Shown: positions 22,891 to 32,901 of the stretch, in pieces
How positions within the stretch are numbered: position 1 is the stretch's first letter
Layout: each line of letters begins with the position of its first letter
DNA from: Corythucha ciliata
Taxonomy: Eukaryota > Arthropoda > Insecta > Hemiptera > Tingidae
Direction: 5' to 3'
Assembly (NCBI GenBank): GCA_038030265.1
Contig: CM075938.1
Location: 8,161,009 to 8,225,008, forward strand
Length of the DNA stretch: 64,000 bases
Position numbers and translations under genes: made by a program
Notes under the pieces: generated by a model
The model's database searches: none
What the model was told of the DNA's origin: nothing
Seen by the model: only the letters and a program-made list of their open reading frames with translations

Positions 22891-25800
22891 GGTTGTGGGG
22901 GGCAGCCGCTGTGCCTGAGGGCTTCTTTAAGTCGTCAGTTGGCGACGTTGCACTCCCTTTGCTGCTGTTAAAAGAAGTGACGTGCAATGAAATTGGTTGC
23001 GTCACCCACGGGGAATCTCAGCGTGTTGTGTGCGTGGACCCTTCGAGGCTAGAGCTGCGCTCAGCGCTGGTTCGATTTGATTAAAGGCCGGTGACGCTTT
23101 GGTGAGACTGGCGGCACGTTTCACGTGCTGTCGTCGGCGATGCTGATTCTGTTGCGAAGTGTGGAGATGACGTGTTGCCGCCCAGTGACTGCGCAGTATA
23201 TGAACGGCTGCGGGTGTCCGGTTGTAATAAGCTATGAGCGAATGCATCGTCGTGTTCTTGGGGGATTCAGTCAGTGAACTTGAAACGTGACGGTTTAGCC
23301 GCGAAAGACACCGAAATGAACTATTCTGATGTAAAACTAGAATTTTTATAACTTTGTATTTGACCTGAAACCTTTTGCCTCCCCTTCCACCACTCGTCCG
23401 CCCAACGTTCACAGACTAACTTTTATACAGTAAGTAAATTGACAATCTGAAAAGTTGTAATGGGACACCTGGCACCATTTACGTGATAGAGTGATGGGGT
23501 GGTGGTGGTGGTGGTGGTGGGGGGGTATAATTCGATCAAAATAATTCCAGTTACACGCGATGCTCTTTGCTCCCTCTTCCTAAAATAGTGCTTAAACCAA
23601 TAATTTATTACGAAGATAGAGACAACTTGACAACGTTTTCGAATTGTTTGTTCATTCTGGAACTTTTACGTCACCCCGTTCTGTAGAAATCGCCGTTAAT
23701 TTCGACAGATTTCCTGATTGATAACGTTTATTGAAACACGACCTAAAAGAAGAGATTAAAAGTCCGAAAACTCACCAAAAACCACTTTTTTTTTTTTTCA
23801 ACCGGAATATGATTAAAACAATAAATTAACGAATAAAAACTTACAAATCACTGTTCCGGCGTAGATTTGACAATGTTAGAGCCATTCGTACGTCAAACGT
23901 TACCTGAAAACACAAAAGAAGGTGATAATTTTAGTTTATAAAGTATGCAATAGCCCGCAATACTCAACCAATGTTTCCTGATTAGCGCTATTAAGAAAAT
24001 GCTCAAACGATTTCACCCCACCCCCACCCCTAAGGTCCACAGATAATCGAAACAATGCTTTCATTTTTTTACATTCCAAATTAAAAACGAGCGTATTAAT
24101 ATTAATCAATCTAAAAATCCTAATCAAACCTCAACCAAATTAAAATGATACGGTGAAAATGGTTTTCACTTCTATGGCGACATGGTGTACGACCAATATT
24201 GACCCGTTTCAACGATGGGCAAAATTTATTGCAAACAATCAGAAAGGGGTGGGGGATTATCGGAGGAAAAGTAAATCCCAACTGTTGGGATTGCCATTCT
24301 CTAAAATGCGTAGAATTCATTTAATTTTAGAGCGTAGAGTCCAACCACCAATTTTCCACTCCATATTTAATTGATTTAAAGAACGAATTACTTAAGTTCC
24401 CCTCCCCCCCATTACGTATAACCCCAACCCACCTACCAAACTTCTTTATCTTCTCATTAAACCGATTAAGTAACCAATTAGGCAAAGTACTAATAGAATT
24501 TGGTTATAGGAGAAAAAAAAGGTTTTATGGTAAAAAGGCCACTTGAAATTGAATGAAAACGTCGAGCTGTCTCTCGATAATTCGAGAGGTTCTCTTATTC
24601 CAACGTTTTTGTTATTGTGACGATGTCGTCCGTAATGATGGGGTGGGGGAGGGCTTCTTATGTAATAAACGTCTGAACTTTCTTTCGGGATAGGGGAGGG
24701 GGTGATTAATAAATTGTGATCGAAGAGAGGGGCGGTTTCGCTCATTGAGGCCCTTGAGGTTTGAGTGCCCTCTGGCATTTCTTTTTCTTGGAAAAGGGAA
24801 TGAAAAAAGCTCGGCCCCAGACTGACTATATCCAGTCCCAGGAATCGAATTAATTTTCTTTTCCATAAATTGACTGTTCATCTATTAATTGAATACAAGG
24901 TGCCAGCAATCTACTAATGAACCAGAAGATTCCACTCGGAAACTGTCATTTTCATCATCTCCTTGATCTCACCACGCATGAACGATAATGGTCGTCCCCT
25001 TCGTGTGTGCCCGCCAGGATTAAACAGACATCAAACAATATCGATCTGAAATCAGCGGTTTTAACATTTTTCTTTGGAAAACAAGATTTATCGAATATAG
25101 ATGTACGGTTAGAAGAGAGTGATTGCGTGGTTGTTGTTAAAAGTAGTTGTAGGCGACTGCATTTTCACTTTAAAACTTCTCACTCCATCCCCGCCCTTTT
25201 TTTAGGTCATGCAAGTAAAATTTTTAAACGAGATAAGAAGGAAATAAGGTAGCCTTGAAGTGAACGGGGGTTACACAGGCAACCAATTATGATAATTAAT
25301 TCTGTTAATGTTCTTATTTTCTTGTTAGGAGCCGTAACGTTGAAGATGTTGAATTATAAATCGAACGTTGTTCATACGTGGAATGAATAGAATTGGATCA
25401 ATATAAAAAAAGAAAAAAAAAAAACTCCACCTAATTTCTTATTTCTGCGAGGTTCGCCCTAATTTTGTTGACATTAAACTGGATGACCCCTCCCCTCCTC
25501 CACAATATATCACCGCCCCATCCAACAGATGCCTTTATTTTTCGTTTCTTCCACCTATATGAACTTCGTTATGGTGGCTAGGGTTTGTAGAAATAGCCAC
25601 AGGGGACTGGCTTTTTATTCTTTCAAAAGCCTTGACCTCCCTCTCACCCATCCCCCTCACCAAGACTCTTTCTCCGGACCTTAATGATATTTTGATTTGA
25701 CCGGAGTCGTTGTATTTTAAAACGAACATGCAACGGAACATGGTGGACGTTTTTTTTTCTTTTCAATTTAAGGTTTTATTCGTGAGCATGAAAGACTAAC

Positions 25801-26750
25801 GCATTTCGCTAGGCCTTACTGCAAAGGATCATGATCGTTCTACTGAATATTGTGAAGAGACCTTCACAGTCAGATGTTATGAATGGCACGGTTAGGATGA
25901 GGAGTAGGAGGTGGAGGAGAAGGAGGGGGTAGGGCTTGAAATCTACTTCAAACGTCAGTTTGCTTTCTACGTGGGAGGTAAATAGCGTCGGAAAATTGTA
26001 ATGGAATGCCCTTCTGCAGGAATGAAATGTAAGTGAAAAGTATAAATATGAAAATCAGAGAGAGAGAGATTGAGAGAGAGGCTTCATACAATCACACCCA
26101 CTCACCTTATGTGCTTTCCATCAAATATCCAGCTGCAGCCAACCTAATGAAAGGAAAAGCTTTCGGATTTTTTTTTTTTAAGTGTCAAGGACCTCTCGAC
26201 AACGAATTTTTCGTGTATGTTTTTTTCTTAAGAGCTTTCCCTTCGCTTTTTTTTTCACGTTGTATTTATCTTGGCACGACAAAAACTTGAAATGCCCGAA
26301 AAAATTCACCCAACTCAGTGCCAAGAGGCTTAAAGGTGTGTGTGGGAGGTTTGGGTTTATTTGATGTGTCGTGCGGTGAGTGGTTGGGTGTGGGGGCAGG
26401 GCGGGGGAGAGGAGGTCCACTTCAAACTCATGTTTACATCCTATACACATACTTTCAAAACTTCGTGGCCCGAGTTGGTCAGTAACGCATATAACTGCGT
26501 TAACGTCCGACCCACATTCGATGTGAATTTTGACTTTCTACAGCCGTGTGCGTCTGTAAGCGCAAGCGTGCTTGGAACGGCTTCCATGCGTTATGCAGCA
26601 TGCGCCCCGCAAAGGACTAAAAGACGAAAGGAGGCGTTAGATATGTCGAAAGGGAATCCAAAAAACGTTCACGATGACACTCCGACGTGATTTCGGCATT
26701 ATTCCAGTGCAAAATGGTGTGGGGAGTTGATAAAACGCTGGGTTTCATCG
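22891..26750. other. No firm gene; GC-rich stretch with strong donor near 23,430, weak exon candidate near 26,544
   Basis: 22,890-23,290 is more GC-rich than its surroundings and CpG-containing, and is followed by ACA|GTAAGT (donor at 23,430), so it could be a 5' exon on plus. A TTTCTACAG acceptor at 26,543 precedes an open stretch (26,544-26,690) with basic residues (QRTKRRKEALDMSKG). Neither has a recognisable protein motif. A (GGT)n/G-run sits at 23,497-23,526. The rest is AT-rich, intron-like. Confidence 0.3.
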
Positions 26751-26774
26751 CTGATCACCAGTCCCACACCACAT

Positions 26775-27408
26775 GATACAACCACAGCTACGATCCAACC
26801 ACAGCTACGCTCCAACCACAGCTACGCTCCAACCACAGCTACACTCCAACCACAGCTACGATCCATCCGAAGCTACGATCCAACCACAGCTATGATACAA
26901 CCACAGCTACGATCCTACCACAGCTATCATACAACCACAGCTACGATACAACCACAGCTACGATACAACCACTGCTACGATCCTACCACAGCTACGCTCC
27001 AACCACAGCTACGCTCCAACCACAGCTCCGATCCAATCACAGCTTCGCTCCAACCACAGCTACGATCCTACCACAGCTACGATCCTACCACAGCTACGCT
27101 CTAACCACAGCTACGATCCAACCACAGCTTTGATCCTACCACAGCTTCGCTCCAACCACAGGTACGATCCAACCACTGCTACGACCCAACCATAGCTACG
27201 CTCCAACCACTGCTACGTTCCAACCACAGCTTCGCTCCAACCACAGCTACGATCCAACCACAGCTACGCTCCAACCACAGCTACGCTCCAACCACAGCTA
27301 CGATCCAACCACAGCTATGATCCAACCACAGCAATGATCCTACCACAGCTAAGCTCCAACCACAGCTATCATACAACCACAGGTACGATCCAACCATAGC
27401 TACGCTGG
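26775..27408 (-). repeat. 17-bp minisatellite array C, consensus AACCACAGCTACGATCC
   Basis: About 37 units of 17 bases. The plus strand reads AACCACAGCTACGATCC or ...GCTCC; on minus this rotates to GTGGTTGGATCGTAGCT, sharing the GTGGTTGG core with arrays A and B. Variation is concentrated in the GAT/GCT and C/T positions. It directly precedes the AAACCAAATTTCGCG array, mirroring the 18.3-21.7 kb arrangement in the opposite orientation. Confidence 0.9.
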
Positions 27409-27409
27409 C

Positions 27410-28220
27410 TCTTTCTAAAACCAAATATCGCAATTGAGTTTGTTTTGACTCCAAGTTTCGACCTCTCAAAACCAAATTTTACGCATTTAGCTCGTTAAAA
27501 TCCACATTTAAGGGATTTTTGATCTCTCAAAAACAAAATTTCATTGGTCTGGGATTTATGATAAACCTAAATTCACGTCATTAAGCTTTCCCTTCATAAT
27601 TTTTAGTAGAACGAAAAACTAATTTGGCGCGTTTGAAAACAAAATTTTGTGACTGGCCTTTTCAGACGACAGTGCCCGCCATGGAAATTCGCTCTTCCAT
27701 GACCGAATGTCGCGGATTTGGCGTTTTTAAAAACGGAATTTATGCCATCTCAGCCACAATTTCACGTGTTATTCTTCTTTACAAAAACAAAAAAAAACAT
27801 GGCTTTATTAGCTCTTTCTAAAATTGATTTCACAGCTTTGACTAATTCGGAGACTAATTTACCTTTTTCAAAAACCAAATTCGTGGATTTGGGTAAGTCA
27901 AAAAGCCAAATTTTGATATTTTGGCTATTAAAAACGCCAGTTACATTGATTTCCCGAAAACCGCCGCATTTATCACTTTCGAATCCCAATTTCCGGCAAT
28001 TTTGATCTTTAAATACACAAATTCCGTGGTACAAGCTCTTTCAAAAGCAAAATTACGCGGTTTGGCTTTTGTAAACCCAAATTTCTTGGATTTGACTCCT
28101 TTAAATTTATTATTGAACCAAATATTTCCTGGTTTTAGCACTTTGTATAATTTTGGTTAATTTGAAAAGCTAATTCTGGTCGTTCAAAAACCAAATGCTG
28201 TGATTTTGGCTCTTTCGTAC
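27410..28220 (+). repeat. Minisatellite of the CTCAAAACCAAATTTCGCG type
   Basis: Units of about 40-50 bases contain TTTCAAAAACCAAATT(TCGC) and a GGCTCTTT-like word; they are related to the array at 18,260-18,790. The order of this array relative to the flanking 17-bp arrays suggests that the types travel together. Confidence 0.6.
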
Positions 28221-28227
28221 CACAATT

Positions 28228-28440
28228 TCAAGGGTCCAACCACAGCAAGGCTCCAACCTAAACACAGCAAAGGTCTAATAGCAAAAGTCTAACCAAAAAT
28301 ATCTCTAACCACAGAAAAGGTCCAGCCACAGCAAAGGTCCAAACCTCAACAAGGGTCCAACCACACCACAGCAATAGTCCAACCACATCAAAGGTCTAAC
28401 CACAGCAAAGGTCCAAAAATAGAAAAGGTCCAACCATCCT
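28228..28440 (-). repeat. 17-bp minisatellite array D, consensus AACCACAGCAAAGGTCC
   Basis: About ten decayed units. Rotated on minus, the consensus is GTGGTTGGACCTTTGCT, identical to array B at 30,410-31,640 but in the opposite orientation, 2 kb away. Confidence 0.75.
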
Positions 28441-28445
28441 CGCTG

Positions 28446-28648
28446 TTCCTTTTCTCAAAGTAATTCACCTCGTCATTATCACGCATTCAAAAGAAAAAAC
28501 TCAATTCAATGGACGAAAACCCCTTGTTTTACTGCACATTTCTATAATTTGCAATGTGCAGTAAAACAAGGGGTTTTCGTCCATTTAATTGTGTGTTTTC
28601 CTTTGAATGCGTGATAATGATGAGGTGGATGACTTTGAGAAAGGGAAC
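28446..28648. repeat. Long hairpin (foldback), arms ~95 bases
   Basis: The left arm 28,446-28,540 (GTTCCTTTTCTCAAAG ... ACTGCACATT) pairs with 28,553-28,648 (AATGTGCAGT ... CTTTGAGAAAGGGAAC) around a 12-base loop. Pairing is nearly perfect in the inner 45 bases and more diverged outside. It lies at the right edge of array D. It may be a foldback MITE or a hairpin formed by inverted duplication. No target duplication was found. Confidence 0.85.
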
Positions 28649-28649
28649 A

Positions 28650-30386
28650 TTGGAAAACTGCCAAGCATGTAAGGATTAAAAAAAAACTACATGAAACATA
28701 AATTCTTCTGTTCTATTATTCCACTCCCTCCCTTCCCTATGTTATTAAAAATAAAGAGTTTTTTGGTTCTTTTAAAACGATTCGTCTTCCAAACTCCTCC
28801 TATAACTCGGTATGGAGGGCAGTGGTATAAAGCGCATTCATTGCTCCAATACACACACTCTGGACATTTTTCTACGTTGTATTCTGTTCTTTGCAGTTGG
28901 TGGAAAATGTACTCCCCCTCCCACTCTTCCACCCGGCCCAACTCCATCATCAGCGATACAATTCTTCTCGCCATATAATCCTTTAACAACGTACTCTGAA
29001 AGTTTTTAGATAAAGTTTTGGCGGGTTTTCAACTTCGTGCATATATTCATTTATTACACCGATCTTAACTCGTTTTTCATTTACTATATGCGAGGGGAAA
29101 AGTTTTCCTAAACAATCCCTGTACCCCAATATGCCTTCCGTCACACGAGATAACACATTCCCGGGAGGGGGAAAAAATGGGTGAGAGAAGAGTAGCCGGA
29201 GATGAAGCCGAAGTGGGTGGTTTAAGCAAGGATTCACACGCCTTTTGTGCGAACAGACGACAGAAATTCGTATTTTAGCCCCCAGACACCGAAAAATAAT
29301 AATGAATACTACTTGTGAGGCCCCGTCGTCGGCCTGTTTTCATTTCTAGCTAATTGGTTGTTAAAATTGCGCCAACGGGTGTATCTTGTGTTTTGCTTGT
29401 CCTCGATAATTAGAACGAAATGAGTGATTGTCCATCACGGCCCACCCAAAAATTCGCGCCCATAGAAATGAACGAGTTATCTCCATTTCTTTTTTTATCT
29501 TCAAATAAAAAGCTTTTCACCATTGGATGATGGAAAAGCCATAGTCCTTCTGATCTCGACAATACAAAACAGTCGGTCCAAAGTTCTGGCAGGTAACGGA
29601 TAGGGGACAGCTCATCAACGTCTCCCGCATTGATTTTTTAAAAAAATGTTCAATACAAGTGTAGAGGAACCAAGGCGAGGCGAGTGGAAACTTTAAGTGT
29701 GGTGGGGAGGGCGGATTGCTCGTGCCACACTGGCCCCGCTTGGATTTCTAGGTTCCTACGGAACGTTTTTGGCTGTTTAGGCTTTCATTTGCCCAAAGAA
29801 CGGCACGCTTTTTCTTTCAATCCACGAATAGTTTCTTACAAAACAACCAAAAAAAAAACCCCCGAATTGGTGAATTGGCTAATGCCAAAACCTCTCAACG
29901 CACGCCACACCCCAGACATCGAAATGTGACAAGGTTAGGCAACAACCCGCATTGCCCGTTGTGTCGTGCGTGCCGAAGCATACCGTTACCAAATCCACGG
30001 GCGTATTTATCATCATAGAACAACACCTTGGAGCTATACGCTTCGATAATCAAAGCTAATTCGCCATTTTGTGAACGATTTTTTTTTGTTAATGCCCCCA
30101 ACGCGATTATTCTCTAAAATGGCGGGTGTGGCTTTCATAAAACCAAATTTCACAAAGGGTATTGGACAAAAACGCCAAATCGGTTGAAAAAAAAAAAAAA
30201 AAAATGTTGGGCGAAAAACTGAATGAAACAACTTGGCAATGTACTAGGCCCTGACTGGGGGGGGGGGGCGAAGCACTGGGACCGTTATCCACATGCCTGG
30301 TCTTTCTTGAGAGCCCGGATTGCAGAAATCAAGAAAAATAAGAAAAAAGAGAAGAAACAGTAAGCTTCACTAAGGTTGACACTCTA
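28650..30386. other. No gene; contains a relic (29,930-30,100, minus) matching the flanks of the LTR element
   Basis: Read on minus, 30,090-29,960 begins TTCACAAAATGGCGAATTAG and continues to GTGGATTTGGTAACGGTATG. The same order of sequence flanks the LTR element at 35,770-35,825 and 43,679-43,720. It therefore represents an uninterrupted copy of the same dispersed sequence. A 68-codon frame (start residues MGALTKKNRSQNGELA) runs through it; no domain recognised. A poly-A/T run (30,185-30,204) and a G-run (30,258-30,267) lie to its right. Confidence 0.5.
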
Positions 30387-30409
30387 CTGTCGTTGCAGCT
30401 CAACGTGAT

Positions 30410-31640
30410 GGTTGGATATTTGCTATGGTTGGACCTTTGCTGTGGTTGGACCTTAGCTGTGGTTGGACCTTTGGCGTGGTTGGACCTTTGGCGTGGTTGG
30501 ACCTTTGCTGTGGTTGGACCTTAGCTGTGGTTGGACCTTGGGAGTGGTTGGACCTTTGGCGTGGTTGGACCTTTGGCGTGGTTGGACCTTTGGCGTGGTA
30601 GGACCTTTGCTGTGGTTGGACCTTTGCTGTAGTTGGAACTTTTGTGTGGTTGGACCTTTGCTGTGGTTTTGGACCTTTGCTGTAGTTGGACCTTTGACAT
30701 GGTTCGACCCGACATGACATGGTCGTGGTTGGACCTTTTGTGTGGTTGGACCTCTGCTGTGGTTGGACCTTTGCTGTGGTTGGACCTTTGCTGTGGTTGG
30801 ACCTTAGCTGTGGTTGGACCTTTGGCGTGGTTGGACCTTTCACGTGGTTGGACCTTTGCTGAGGTTGGACCTTTGCTATGGTTGGACCTTTACTGTGGTT
30901 GGACCTTTGACGTGGTTGGACCTCTTGTGTGGTTGGACCTCTTGTGTGGTTGGAACTTTGCTGTGACTGGAATTTTGCTGTGATTGGAACTTTGCTGTGA
31001 TTGGAACTTTGCTGTGGTTGGACCTTTGCCGTGGTTGGACCTTTGCTGTGGTTGACCTTTGCTGTAGTTGGACCTTTGCTGTAGTTGAACCTTTGCTGTG
31101 GTTGGACCTTTGCTGTGGTTGGACCTTTGTTGTGGTTGGACCTCTGCTGTGGTTGGACCTTTGTTGTGGTTGGACCTTTGCTGTGGTTGGACCTTTGCTG
31201 TGGTTGGACCTCTGCTGTGGTTGGACCTCTGCTGTGGTTGGACCTTTGCTGTGGTTGGACCTTTGCTGTGGTTGACCTTTGCTGTAGTTGGACCTTTGCT
31301 GTAGTTGGACCTTTGCTGTGGTTGGACCTTTGCTGTGGTTGGACCTTTATTGTGGTTGGACCTCTGCTGTGGTTGGACCTTTGCTGTGGTTGGACCTTTG
31401 CTGTGGTTGGACCTTAGCAGTGGTTGGACCTTTGCTGTGGTTGGACCTTTGTTGTGGTTGGACCTCTGCTGTGGTTGGACCTTTGCTGTGGTTGGACCTT
31501 TGCTGTGGTTGGACCTTAGCAGTGGTTGGACCTTTGCTGTGGTTGGACCTTTGGCGTGGTTGGACCTTTGCTGTGGTTTTGGACCTTGGCTGTGGTTGGA
31601 TCTTTGCTCTGGTTGGACCTTTGCCGTGGTTGGACCTCCA
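30410..31640 (+). repeat. 17-bp minisatellite array B, consensus GTGGTTGGACCTTTGCT
   Basis: About 72 very regular units, with tail variants CTTTGGC, CTCTGCT, CTTAGCT and CTTGGGA. Blocks of about 130-240 bases recur with the same succession of variants (31,020-31,260 and 31,250-31,480), showing unequal exchange or block duplication. All three plus frames remain open (up to 173 codons), with a repeated CCGWTFAVVGPLLWLDL-type 17-residue peptide. I read these as by-products of the repeat. Confidence 0.92.
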
Positions 31641-31649
31641 GAAACTGCG

Positions 31650-32570
31650 AATTAGCATTTTTCCGATTTTGCGGGAATTGGCGTTTTTGTATTCAGCTAA
31701 GCTGATATTCATCGATTTCTTCTTGATTTTAGCCGCGGACACGCCCGTAACAACGGGGCATCAGCGGTTTTTCTTTATTTTAGCCGCAAAAAACCTCCGT
31801 GCCCCTTGAATTAGAGAGGTTTCTTAATTTAATTTTTGAAATTGCATCAAGAAGCAGTAAAATTGCAACAAGAATCAGTTTTTTTTAAAAAAATACACAA
31901 ACTAGCGCTTTTTGGCCGCCGATTACCGTGATGTTCTCAATTTTAACTATACGAATAAGCACTTTGTCTCAATTTTAGCTACAAATGAGAGCATCATCTT
32001 AATTTTTGCCGCGGAATTACCGAATTTTCCCGGTTCTAGCCACGAATTAGCGATTTTTTTTTCTTTTCTAGTAATGAATTAGCGCTGGTCATAAAGTTAG
32101 TGTCCTCCAGAAACCGTGAATCGGCTTTTTCGTGATTTGCGCCGTGAATAAGCGTTTTCCCCACAGGAAGCCCACTCGAATAAGCGTTTTTTCTCAATTT
32201 TATCAGCGATTTACTAAATTATGGTCTTTTTTTGCGATTATTAGCGTTTTTATGAATTTTAGCCGCAAATGAGCGATTTTTTTCTACTTTTGGCCTTGAA
32301 TTACCGTTTTTTGTCAATTTTAGCTGTGTATTTGTGAACGGTGTGTTAGAGAACACGGCAAAACGACCCAATTTTTTGGTTACTCTGAGATTGACTGGCG
32401 GCCACTTGAGGAGGTGTTTTAGTCGTGACCGGCTACATGTCTTCGTTTGATGATACAGTTTAGCTGTGAACTTGCCCCATGAACGGTGTGTTAGAGGTTT
32501 TTTCTACATTGCGGCCGTAAAAGGGCCTCCATAAACCACGAATTCACAAATGTATATCTTCAATTTTAGC
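31650..32570 (+). repeat. ~30-bp minisatellite block within the 30.4-32.9 kb element
   Basis: Units CGAATTAGCG/TTTTTCTCAATTTTAGCC in plus orientation begin directly after the last GGTTGGACC unit (CTCCAGAAACTGCGAATTAGC). The junction is abrupt. Confidence 0.65.
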
Positions 32571-32901
32571 CTCGCATGAGCCCGTTTTTTGGAATTTTGT
32601 TCCTAAATTCATCAGTAGAAAACTTTAAAATGTCAATTTTTCCATCTTCCAGCTTTTCAGGATTCCTTTCCGACGGATTTCTCACGGATTTTGCAGCTTG
32701 CATTGATGGGAAAGGCAAACTATCAGTTGACAACCCTGGAGAAAATGAACTAAAAATCAATGACACGGCCAAACCGGCCATTTTTGGTCACGTTGATAGT
32801 GGCTGACCGTCACTTAGGGTCGTTTTGGCCGAGACCGGCTACATTTATTCAATTAAGGATGTACAGGAGTAAACACTTTGAGTGACGGCCCTGAAACTCT
32901 A

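Larger units (their letters stand above)
30387..32893. mobile_element. hAT-like element made of two minisatellites, target duplication 7 of 8
   Basis: ACACTCTA (30,379-30,386) before the element and AAACTCTA (32,894-32,901) after it match in seven of eight bases. The right end on minus reads CAGGGCCGTCACTCAAAGTG and the left end CTGTCGTTGCAGCTCAACGTG-like sequence, which align around CTCAA(A/C)GTG. The left terminal triplet is CTG instead of CAG. The body consists of the 17-bp array B (30,410-31,640), then the ~30-bp array (31,650-32,570), then 320 bases of unique sequence with a repeated CGAGACCGGCTACAT/GTGACCGGCTACAT word. No transposase. Confidence 0.55.

Noticed and set aside
26727..27104. 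125-codon frame with TTATIQPQLR-type repeats
   Set aside because: By-product of array C.
18840..31640. The GTGGTTGG arrays as telomere-type or CRISPR-like repeats
   Set aside because: The unit is 17 bp with no spacers, and the sequence is unlike TTAGG-type telomere repeats; the unit variation is that of a minisatellite.
30463..31809. Open frames of up to 173 codons over array B on both strands
   Set aside because: Same cause; the frames end where the array ends.
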